A DNA stretch of 43,811 bases from Nocardiopsis sp. MG754419 (GTDB lineage: Bacteria > Actinomycetota > Actinomycetes > Streptosporangiales > Streptosporangiaceae): NCBI RefSeq assembly GCF_018207095.1, contig NZ_QOCZ01000032.1, positions 1 through 43,811 on the forward strand, read 5' to 3'. Shown one piece after another: positions 15,392 to 22,607 of the stretch. Below the pieces are notes generated by a model. That model saw only the letters and a list, made by a program, of their open reading frames with translations. It was not told the origin of the DNA and did not search any database. Position 1 is the first letter of the stretch, and each line of letters begins with the position of its first letter. The translations under genes and the position numbers were made by a program.

Positions 15392-16941
15392 TGGACACTC
15401 TGATCAACCTGATGGACGGGTTGGCCGCGGCGCTGACCCCCCAGAACCTCATGTGGGCCTTCCTCGGTGTGCTCTTGGGCACCGCCGTGGGCATCCTGCC
15501 GGGCATGGGCTCGGCGATGGCGGTGGCGCTGCTGCTGCCGGTGACCTTCCGACTCGACCCCACCAGCGCGTTCATCCTGTTCGCGGGTGTGTACTACGGC
15601 GGCATGTTCGGTGGCGCCACCACCTCGATCCTGCTGAACACGCCGGGTCAGGCGTCGTCGATCGCCACCACCTACGAGGGCCACAAGATGGCGCTCAAGG
15701 GTCGAGCGGCCCAGGCGCTGGGAACCGCGGTGATCGGTTCCTTCGTGGCGAGCATCATCGGCACGCTCGTCGTGGCGCTCTTCGCCCCCGTGATGGTGGC
15801 GTTCGCGCTCAACTTCGGGCCCGGCGAGTACTTCGCCCTCACCGTGTTCTCCTTCGTGGCGGTGGCCGCGGTGGTGTCGGGTTCGGTGCTGCGCGGTGTG
15901 ACCTCGCTGCTCATCGGTCTGGCCATCGGCATGGTGGGCATCGACGCCCAGAGCGGCACCGCCCGGTTCGACTTCGGCTCGTCCAGCCTGCTGGACGGCG
16001 TCGACATCGTCATCGTGACCGTGGGTCTGCTGGCCCTGGGCGAGGTGCTGTACATCGCGGCGCGGGGCAAGTCCGCGCCGGACTTCGCGGCGATCCGCAC
16101 CGGTCGTCCGTGGCTGGGCCGCAAGGACCTGCGCCGCTCCTGGAAGCCGTGGCTGCGCGGCACCGCGATGGGCAGCGCCTTCGGGCCGATCCCCGGCAGC
16201 GGCGCCGAGATCCCCACGTTCCTGTCGCTGGGTCTGGAGCGCAAGCTCGCCGAACGTCGTGCGCGTCGCAAGGGCGTGAAGAACGAGTTCGGTGAGGGCG
16301 CCATCGAGGGTGTGGCCGGTCCGGAGTCGGCCAACAACTCCAGCGCCGCGGGCACCATGGTGCCCCTGCTCGGACTGGGTCTGCCCACGTCGGCGACGGC
16401 GGCGATCATGCTCGCCGCGTTCCAGCAGTACGGTCTCCAGCCGGGTCCGGTGCTGTTCGAGCGCAACGCCGACCTGGTGTGGACGCTCCTGGCGTCGCTG
16501 CTCATCGGCAGCGTCCTGCTGCTGGTGATCAACCTGCCGTTCGCACCGCTGTGGGCGAAGCTGCTGAAGCTGCCCAAGCCGTACCTGTACGCGGGCATCA
16601 CGCTGTTCTCGGTGCTGGCGGTGTACGCGATCAACACCTCGGTGACGCACCTGGTGATGCTCCTGGTGATCGCGGTGCTGGGTCTGGTCATGCGCACCTT
16701 CGGTGTGCCGGTGGCCCCCGCCCTCATCGGTGTGGTGCTGGGTCCGATCGCGGAGACGGAGTTCCGTCGGGCGTTGGCGGCCTCCTCCGGCGACCCGTCG
16801 ATCCTGGTCGCCAGCGGTATCTCCGTGGGCCTGTACGTGCTGGTGGCCGTCGCCGCCGTGGTGCCGCTCATCGGGTACCTGCGCAAGCGTCGCGCCGCCA
16901 CCCGTGTGATCGACGTGCAGGAGCCCACCGAGAAGGTGTGA
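15391..16941 (+). CDS. tctA: Tripartite tricarboxylate transporter, TctA large permease
   Basis: 516-residue permease with about 12 membrane helices. The family loop GILPGMGSAMAVALLLP is near residues 33-50, GGATTSILLNTPG follows, and a second inverted half carries GSGAEIPTFLSLGLERKLA and PLLGLGLPTSATAAIML. It transports carboxylates by cation symport with TctB and TctC. The ATG at 15391 shares one base with the tctB stop; a GTG three bases earlier is possible. It ends the operon, before a strong hairpin. Confidence 0.93.
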   Translation: MDTLINLMDGLAAALTPQNLMWAFLGVLLGTAVGILPGMGSAMAVALLLPVTFRLDPTSAFILFAGVYYGGMFGGATTSILLNTPGQASSIATTYEGHKMALKGRAAQALGTAVIGSFVASIIGTLVVALFAPVMVAFALNFGPGEYFALTVFSFVAVAAVVSGSVLRGVTSLLIGLAIGMVGIDAQSGTARFDFGSSSLLDGVDIVIVTVGLLALGEVLYIAARGKSAPDFAAIRTGRPWLGRKDLRRSWKPWLRGTAMGSAFGPIPGSGAEIPTFLSLGLERKLAERRARRKGVKNEFGEGAIEGVAGPESANNSSAAGTMVPLLGLGLPTSATAAIMLAAFQQYGLQPGPVLFERNADLVWTLLASLLIGSVLLLVINLPFAPLWAKLLKLPKPYLYAGITLFSVLAVYAINTSVTHLVMLLVIAVLGLVMRTFGVPVAPALIGVVLGPIAETEFRRALAASSGDPSILVASGISVGLYVLVAVAAVVPLIGYLRKRRAATRVIDVQEPTEKV

Positions 16942-16957
16942 GTTCGGCCCTCCGTCC

Positions 16958-16997
16958 GACAGCGGCCCCCGGCTTCCGTCCGCCGGGGGCCGCTGTC
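16958..16997 (+). terminator. Terminator of tctCBA
   Basis: A perfect 16-bp stem (16958-16973 with 16982-16997) and 8-base loop lies 17 bases after the tctA stop. Bases 16998-17135 beyond it probably contain the promoter of the next riboswitch; TACCCT at 17124-17129 is a possible -10. Confidence 0.85.
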
Positions 16998-17135
16998 GTG
17001 TCCGCCGTCCACCGGTGGGCGCGCCACCACCGGCGGGCTCCGCGCGCCCCGCGTCACCGTGGGTCGGACCCGGCCGGGAGGCGGTGGGAACGACCGGCCT
17101 GAACGACCCACGAGGTGGCGCGATACCCTCGTCGG

Positions 17136-17311
17136 GCCAGTCGAACTCCATCTCTTGGAGCAGGGAACCCGGTGTGAATCCGGGACTGACGCGCAGCGGT
17201 GAGGGTGACGGGCGGGCACGTCACGGGACACGTTTCCCGGGACAGCCACTGGAGCGACGCTCCGGGAAGGCGCCCCGCACCGGTCGACCCCGAGTCCGAA
17301 GACCTGCTGGC
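17136..17311 (+). ncRNA. Cobalamin riboswitch 1 (before cobG)
   Basis: The conserved core reads GGGAACCCGGTGTGAATCC, then ACTGACGCGCAGCGGTGAGGG. Further on are AGCCACTGG, CGGGAAGGC and the 3' element GAGTCCGAAGACCTGCTGGC. The closing P1 stem pairs GCCAG (17136-17140) with CTGGC (17307-17311). Right behind it CTGGCGG (17313-17319) can pair with CCGCCAG (17327-17333), a likely terminator-type switch hairpin that competes with P1. It should repress cobG-cobH-cobIJ-cobM when adenosylcobalamin is plentiful. Confidence 0.92.
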
Positions 17312-17379
17312 GCTGGCGGTGACGGGCCGCCAGGTCATCCGCGGACCCCGCGAACGGGTCCCTGACCCGAAGGACACGC

Positions 17380-18249
17380 ATGCCCGATGCGCTCCGCACG
17401 CGGCGTGACCGCTGCCCCGGCGTACTCAGACCCTGGCCCGCCGACGACGGGCTCCTGGTCCGCCTCCGCCTCGTCGGCGGACGGTTGCCCGCGCATTCCC
17501 TGCGCGCCCTGACCACCGTGGCCGAGCGGCACGGCGACGGCCGTGTCCACGTCACCGGTCGCGCCAACCTCCAGCTCCGCGCCCTGCCCGGCCACGAGGG
17601 GGACCTGGATCCCGAGGTGCTGCGGGCGCTGGAGCACACCGGCCTGCTGCCCTCGCGCACCCACGAGCTGGTCCGCAACATCATGGTGTCCCCGCGCACG
17701 GGTACGCCGACGCACGGCCGCGCCGACCTGCGACCGGTCGCCACGGCCCTGGACGCGGCGTTGCGCGCCGCACCGCATCGCGCCGCGCTGCCCGGACGTT
17801 TCCTGTTCGTGCTGGACGACGGGACCGGCGACCTGCTCGACCGCACCTGTGACCTGGGGATCGTCGCGCTCGACGCGCACACATTCCAGCTCAGGATCGG
17901 CGACGGGTGGGGACCGACGGCCCCGCTGGAGGAGGCCGCCACCCTGCTCGTGGACCTGGCGGACGACTTCCTGAGCCTGCGCGGCGAGGGACCCACCGCG
18001 CCGTGGCACGTCACCGAACTCCCGACCCCGCTCACCGCCCCCGCGCCCCGGGATCCGCGGGTGCCGGAGCCCGCACCGCCGTTGCCGTACGGCCCGCTGC
18101 CCGACGGCGGCCGCCACGTCCCCGTGGGCGACGCGGGTCTGGGGCGGTCCGACTCCGAGGCCCTGGTCGAGGCGGCGCTCACCGCCGCGACCGACGAGCT
18201 CGTCGTGACCCCCTGGCGGGGCGTCCTCGTTCCCGGGAGGGCCCGATGA
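17380..18249 (+). CDS. cobG: CobG-like precorrin-3B synthase, C-terminally short
   Basis: 289-residue member of the nitrite/sulfite reductase-like family. CobG normally uses a 4Fe-4S cluster and oxygen to convert precorrin-3A to precorrin-3B. The N-terminal half (CPGVLRPWPADDGLL, DGRVHVTGRANLQLR, ELVRNIMVSPRTG) and middle (LPGRFLFVLDDGTGD) match well. The protein ends at TPWRGVLVPGRAR, exactly where known CobG proteins go on into the region with the CX5C and CX3C cluster ligands. Only three cysteines remain in total, none paired as ligands. The stop overlaps the cobH start (ATGA), so this is not a simple frameshift. AAGGA (17370-17374) precedes the ATG. Whether it is still catalytic is open. 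Confidence 0.85.
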   Translation: MPDALRTRRDRCPGVLRPWPADDGLLVRLRLVGGRLPAHSLRALTTVAERHGDGRVHVTGRANLQLRALPGHEGDLDPEVLRALEHTGLLPSRTHELVRNIMVSPRTGTPTHGRADLRPVATALDAALRAAPHRAALPGRFLFVLDDGTGDLLDRTCDLGIVALDAHTFQLRIGDGWGPTAPLEEAATLLVDLADDFLSLRGEGPTAPWHVTELPTPLTAPAPRDPRVPEPAPPLPYGPLPDGGRHVPVGDAGLGRSDSEALVEAALTAATDELVVTPWRGVLVPGRAR

Positions 18250-18911
18250 GCGCGCCCCGTCGCCCCCGACGGCACTACGAGTACGTCGATGACGGACCCG
18301 CGATCTACGTGGACTCCTTCGCCACCATCCGCCGCGAGGCCCGACTCGATCACCTGCCCGCCAACGCCGAGCGGCTCGCCGTGCGCATGATCCACGGGAC
18401 CGGCCAGGTCGAACTCGCCGACGACCTGGTGGTCCATCCCGCGCTGGTGCCCGCCGCGCGCACCGCCCTGGAGGCGGGGGCTCCGATCCTGTGCGACGCC
18501 ACCATGGTGGCCACCGGGGTCACCGCGAGCCGCCTGCCCCGCGACAACGACGTGCTCTGCTTCCTCGGGGATCCCCGGACCCCGGGGTTGGCCCGCGACT
18601 TCGGCACGACGCGCACGGCGGCCGCCGTGTCGCTGTGGGAACCCCTGCTCGACGGTGCCGTGGTCGCGATCGGGAACGCGCCGACCGCGCTGTTCCACCT
18701 GCTGGAGATGGTGGCCGACGGGGCGCCCCGCCCGGCCGCCGTCATCGGGTGTCCGGTCGGTTTCATCGGTGCCGCGGAGTCCAAGCAGGCCCTCGTGGAG
18801 TTCGCCGAACGACACGGCGTCGACATCCCGTACGTGACCGTCCGAGGACGCCGCGGAGGGTCGGCGATGACCTCGTCGGCGCTGAACGCACTCGCGAAGG
18901 AGCAGGAGTGA
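18246..18911 (+). CDS. cobH: Precorrin-8X methylmutase
   Basis: 221-residue CobH/CbiC enzyme that moves the methyl group from C-11 to C-12, giving hydrogenobyrinic acid. The catalytic histidine is His50 in VRMIHGTGQVE. ILCDATMVATGVT, VAIGNAPTALFHLLEM and IGCPVGFIGAAESK are family signatures. It starts with ATG 18246 inside the cobG stop (4-base overlap) and ends in a 4-base overlap with cobIJ. Confidence 0.96.
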   Translation: MSAPRRPRRHYEYVDDGPAIYVDSFATIRREARLDHLPANAERLAVRMIHGTGQVELADDLVVHPALVPAARTALEAGAPILCDATMVATGVTASRLPRDNDVLCFLGDPRTPGLARDFGTTRTAAAVSLWEPLLDGAVVAIGNAPTALFHLLEMVADGAPRPAAVIGCPVGFIGAAESKQALVEFAERHGVDIPYVTVRGRRGGSAMTSSALNALAKEQE

Positions 18912-20422
18912 CCGGACGTTTCCACGGGGTCGGGGTGGGCCCCGGCGACCCCGAACTGATCACCCTGAAGGCGGCCCGCCTCATCGCCGAGGCCGACGTC
19001 GTGGCCTACCACGCCGGGGTGGGCAAACAGTCGAACGCCCGCCGGATCGCCGCCTCGTTGATCCCCGCCACCGCGGTGGAGGAACAGCTCACCTACCCGG
19101 TCACCACCGGAACGACGGACCACCCGGGGGGCTACGCGGGCGCGCTCGCCGACTTCTACGAGGAGTCCGCCGCACGGCTGGCCCGCCACCTCGACGCCGG
19201 CCGCGACGTGGTGCTGCTGTCCGAGGGCGATCCGCTGTTCTACGGCTCGTACATGTACATGCACGACCGGTTGTCCGAGCGCTACGCGACCGAGGTCGTC
19301 CCCGGGGTGCCCGCCTTCGGGGCCGCCGCAGCGGCGGCCGCGGCCCCGCTGGCCCGGCAGACCGACGTGCTCACCGTGCTGCCCGGGACCCTGCCCGAAC
19401 CGGAGCTGGCCCGCCGTCTGGCGGACACCGACGCCGCGGTGATCATGAAACTGGGCCGGACCTTCCCGGCCGTGCGCCGCGCGCTGGAGTCCGCCGGCCG
19501 GCTGGAGCACGCCGTGTACGTGGAGCGCGCCTCCATGGGCGGCGAGCGACGGCTGCCCGTGGCCGAGGTCGACCCCGGATCCGTACCGTACTTCTCCCTC
19601 ATCCTGGTCACCGGGGACAGCCGCAACGGCAGGCGGTCCCGGGACCGGACGGAGCCCCGACCCGCGACCGTGGAGGGCACCGACCCGGCCGCCGAACTCC
19701 TGGTCGTCGGCCTGGGCCCCGGCCCCGAGCACTGGCTCACCCCCGAGGCCGACGCCGCGCTGGCCGAGGTCGACCACGTGGTGGGTTACGGGCCCTACGT
19801 CGACCGCGTCCCGCAGCGCCCCGGCCTGACCCGGCACGCGTCCGGCAACACCGTGGAGATCGACCGCGCGCGGCTCGCCCTCGGGCTGGCCCGCGACGGC
19901 GGGCGCGTGGCCGTGGTCTCGGGCGGGGACGCCGGAGTGTTCGGCATGGCCACCGCCGTGTTCGAGGCGGCCGAGGACCCCGCCTTCCAGGACGTCCCCG
20001 TGCGGGTGCTGCCGGGCGTCAGCGCCGTGCAGGCGGTGGCGGCACGGGCGGGCGCCCCCGTGGGCGGGGACTTCGCGGTGATGAGCCTGTCGGACCGGCT
20101 CAAGCCCTGGGAGGTGATCGAAGGTCGTCTGCGGGCCGTCGCCGAGGCCGACATGGCGCTCGCGATCTACAACCCGGCCTCTCGTGCGCGGATCGCGCAG
20201 ATCGCCACCGCCCGCGACGTCCTGCTGGAACACCGCAAGAGCGAGACCGTGGTCGTCATCGGCCGCGACGTCGGCCGCGAGGGCGAGTCCCTGGAGGTGA
20301 CCACGCTCGGTGGGCTCGATCCGGCCGCCATCGACATGCGCTGCCTCATCATCGTCGGCGCGTCCGGAACCCGCGTGTCCCGGACGGGCCGTGTGTGGAC
20401 GCCCAGGTGGGTGCGGACGTGA
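18908..20422 (+). CDS. cobIJ: CobI-CobJ fusion: precorrin-2 C20- and precorrin-3B C17-methyltransferase
   Basis: 504-residue two-domain SAM methyltransferase. The first half (1-235) is CobI: GVGPGDPELITLKAARL and SEGDPLFYGSYMYMHDRL. A charged linker (about 236-262, GDSRNGRRSRDRTE) leads to the CobJ half: GLGPGPEHWLTPEA, VGYGPYVDR, SGGDAGVFGMA and LPGVSAVQAVAARAG. CobI methylates C-20 of precorrin-2; CobJ methylates C-17 and contracts the ring. This fusion is common in actinobacteria. The GTG start is fixed by the 4-base overlap with cobH. Confidence 0.95.
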   Translation: MTGRFHGVGVGPGDPELITLKAARLIAEADVVAYHAGVGKQSNARRIAASLIPATAVEEQLTYPVTTGTTDHPGGYAGALADFYEESAARLARHLDAGRDVVLLSEGDPLFYGSYMYMHDRLSERYATEVVPGVPAFGAAAAAAAAPLARQTDVLTVLPGTLPEPELARRLADTDAAVIMKLGRTFPAVRRALESAGRLEHAVYVERASMGGERRLPVAEVDPGSVPYFSLILVTGDSRNGRRSRDRTEPRPATVEGTDPAAELLVVGLGPGPEHWLTPEADAALAEVDHVVGYGPYVDRVPQRPGLTRHASGNTVEIDRARLALGLARDGGRVAVVSGGDAGVFGMATAVFEAAEDPAFQDVPVRVLPGVSAVQAVAARAGAPVGGDFAVMSLSDRLKPWEVIEGRLRAVAEADMALAIYNPASRARIAQIATARDVLLEHRKSETVVVIGRDVGREGESLEVTTLGGLDPAAIDMRCLIIVGASGTRVSRTGRVWTPRWVRT

Positions 20423-21189
20423 CCGTGCACTTCGTGGGGGCCGGTCCGGGCGCCGCCGACCTGCTCACCGTCCGCGCCACGCGCATGCTCGCCGCGGCCG
20501 ACGTCGTCCTCTACCCGGGCACCTACCTGGACCCCGAGGTCCTCACCCACTGTGCGCCCGACGCCGACCTGGTGGACACCCAGGGCCTGGACCTGGACCG
20601 CATCACCGAGCGGCTGGTCCGCGCACACGCCGCGGACCGGGACGTCGTGCGGCTGACGTCCGGTGATCCGTCGCTGTACTCGGCGCTGTCGGAGCAGACC
20701 CGGCGGCTCGACGCCCACGGTGTCCCGTGGGACGTCACACCGGGGGTCCCCGCCTATGCGGCGGCGTCCGCGCTGGTGGGCCGGGAGCTGACGGTGCCGT
20801 TGGTGGCCCAGTCGGTGGTGCTCACCCGGACCGCCGCACGGTCGACCGCGATGCCCGAGAGCGAGTCGCTGACCGCGTTCGCGGCGACCCGGGCCACGCT
20901 GGTGCTGCACCTGGCGATCCGGCGGGTCCGCGCGCTCATGGACCGGATCGTCTCCGAGTACGGCGACGACTGTCCCGTGGTGGTCGTGTACCGGGCCAGC
21001 CAACCGGAGGAGACGGTCCTGCGCGGCACGGTCGCCACCATCGCCGATCGGGTGGAGGAGGCGGGACTCCGGCAGGCGGCGGTGGTCCTGGTCGGCCGTG
21101 CGCTCGACCCCGAGGGCGGCGGCGAATCCTTCCTGTACGACCCGGCGCGACCCCGCCTCAGCGCTCCGTCGTCAGGAACCACTGGGTGA
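20419..21189 (+). CDS. cobM: Precorrin-4 C11-methyltransferase
   Basis: 256-residue SAM enzyme methylating C-11. Motifs are VGAGPGAADLLTVRA at the N-terminus, LYPGTYLDPEVL, and LTSGDPSLYSALSEQ; the last is the substrate loop typical of CobM/CbiF. The GTG start at 20419 makes a 4-base overlap with cobIJ. Its 3' end overlaps the 3' end of the opposing cobL gene by 32 bases, so there is no room for a separate terminator. Confidence 0.94.
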   Translation: MTVHFVGAGPGAADLLTVRATRMLAAADVVLYPGTYLDPEVLTHCAPDADLVDTQGLDLDRITERLVRAHAADRDVVRLTSGDPSLYSALSEQTRRLDAHGVPWDVTPGVPAYAAASALVGRELTVPLVAQSVVLTRTAARSTAMPESESLTAFAATRATLVLHLAIRRVRALMDRIVSEYGDDCPVVVVYRASQPEETVLRGTVATIADRVEEAGLRQAAVVLVGRALDPEGGGESFLYDPARPRLSAPSSGTTG

Positions 21190-22387
21190 CGGTGCGGGCG
21201 GGGGTCCACCCGGTGAACGTGCCGATGGCCGCGGTCGTCTCGACCGCGATCCGGGTCAGTTCCCCGCCGTGGCGCCGGTAGGCGTCCGCGAGCAGGTGCT
21301 CGGTCTCCAGCGTCACTCCGTGCACCACGAGTCGGCCGCCCGGGCGCAGCGCGTCCAAGCAGGCGTCGAGTACGCCCGGTCGGGTCGCGCCGCCACCGAG
21401 GAAGACCGCGTCGGGCGGGGGCGGCCCGGTCAGTGCCTCCGGTGCCCGTCCGTGGATCACGCGCAGCCCCGGCACGCCGAGCCGGTCCGCGTTGCGCCCG
21501 ATCCGCTCGGCGCGCGCGGCGTCGGCCTCCACCGCCGTCGCCGTGCACGAGGGGTGCGCCCGCATCCACTCGATGCCGACCGAGCCCGCACCCGCCCCCA
21601 CGTCCCACAGGTGCCGCCCCGGCGAGGGCGCCAGCCGTGCCAGCGCCGAGGCGCGCAGATCCCGCTTGGTGAGCTGGCCGTCGTGCTCGAACGCGTCGTC
21701 GGGCAGCCCCGTCGCCAGCCCGTACCCCGCCGGGCCGAGCGGTTCCAACGCCAGGACGTGCAGTGGGGGCACCTCGGTGGGAGGGGCGGCGAGCCAGTCG
21801 TGCGCCGTGCCCGCCCGACGCGACTCCGTGGTGGCGCCCAGGTCGCCGAGCACGGTCATCCGAGTGTCGCCGCGCCCCGCGCCGACCAGTAGGGCAGCGA
21901 CCGTCGCGGGCGTGGTGGCGTCCGACGAGAGCACCAGGACGCGACGGCCCGGCTCCAGGACGCGCATCAGCAGGTGCGGATCACGCCCCACGAGGGTCAC
22001 CACCTCGCACTCGTGCGCCGGCCAACCCATCCGGGCCCGGGCCAGCGCGACCGACGAGACCGCCGGTTCCACCCGGACCGCGTCCGCTCCGAGCAGGTCG
22101 ATCAGTGTGGCGCCGATCCCGGACACGAGCGGGTCACCGGAAGCGAGCGCGACGACGTCACCGTCCCCGAGGGAGGCGAGCAGGTCCGGCAGCCCCGCCC
22201 GCAGCGGGGAGGGCCACAGTCGACGCCGCTGCTCCGGCGCCTCCGGCAGCATGGCGAGGTGGCGGTGCCCGCCGAGCACGGTGTCGGCGGCCGACACCAG
22301 GCGGCGCAGCCTCTCGGGCACACCCTGCCATCCGTCGGCGCCGACGCCGACGACGGTGATTCGGGGAGGGGACGTCTCGACCTTCAT
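21158..22387 (-). CDS. cobL: Precorrin-6Y C5,15-methyltransferase (decarboxylating), CbiE-CbiT fusion
   Basis: 409-residue two-domain enzyme. The N-terminal CbiE-like domain (about 1-200) carries ITVVGVGADGW, GGHRHLAMLP and ASGDPLVSGIGATL. The C-terminal CbiT-like domain (about 215-409) carries KRDLRASALARL, the SAM-binding LWDVGAGAGSVGIEWMR and DAVFLGGGATRPGVLDAC. It methylates C-5 and C-15 and decarboxylates the C-12 acetate. The ATG at 22387 starts the first strand. It is the only cob gene here without a riboswitch directly upstream and is transcribed alone, divergent from riboswitch 2. Confidence 0.94.
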   Translation of the reverse strand: MKVETSPPRITVVGVGADGWQGVPERLRRLVSAADTVLGGHRHLAMLPEAPEQRRRLWPSPLRAGLPDLLASLGDGDVVALASGDPLVSGIGATLIDLLGADAVRVEPAVSSVALARARMGWPAHECEVVTLVGRDPHLLMRVLEPGRRVLVLSSDATTPATVAALLVGAGRGDTRMTVLGDLGATTESRRAGTAHDWLAAPPTEVPPLHVLALEPLGPAGYGLATGLPDDAFEHDGQLTKRDLRASALARLAPSPGRHLWDVGAGAGSVGIEWMRAHPSCTATAVEADAARAERIGRNADRLGVPGLRVIHGRAPEALTGPPPPDAVFLGGGATRPGVLDACLDALRPGGRLVVHGVTLETEHLLADAYRRHGGELTRIAVETTAAIGTFTGWTPARTVTQWFLTTER

Positions 22388-22462
22388 GGGCAGGACGCTA
22401 TCGTGGCGGCCGAAGGTGTGAGGTGCCCCTGCGGCCCAGCCATCGGAAACGGTGGGGACGGC

Positions 22463-22565
22463 GGCCGGGGAGAATCTGGGAAGCCCGGTGAGACTCCGGC
22501 ACAGGCCCGCTGCGGTGAACCGAGCCTCCGTACAGGAGGACTCGGCAAGTCCGAAGACCGGCCCC
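22463..22565 (+). ncRNA. Cobalamin riboswitch 2 (before the chelatase gene)
   Basis: The core reads CTGGGAAGCCCGGTGAGACTCC, then GGCCCGCTGCGGTGA, then the 3' element AAGTCCGAAGACCGGCC. GGCCGG (22463-22468) closes with CCGGCC (22558-22563). Upstream lies an extra hairpin with a GAAA loop (22440-22455). Downstream, CCCGC (22569-22573) can pair with GCGGG (22595-22599), hiding the SD GGGAG (22597-22601) of the next gene, so control is probably at translation. TATCGT (22399-22404) is a possible -10. Confidence 0.88.
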
Positions 22566-22607
22566 GCACCCGCCCATGAACGGTGGCGCAACGAGCGGGA
22601 GCCTCAC

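Noticed and set aside
15672-18815. Long open frame of about 1047 codons on the minus strand
   Set aside because: It lies antisense to tctBA, riboswitch 1 and cobG/cobH, reads as Arg/Ser/Pro-rich noise and has no family match; a by-product of extreme GC.
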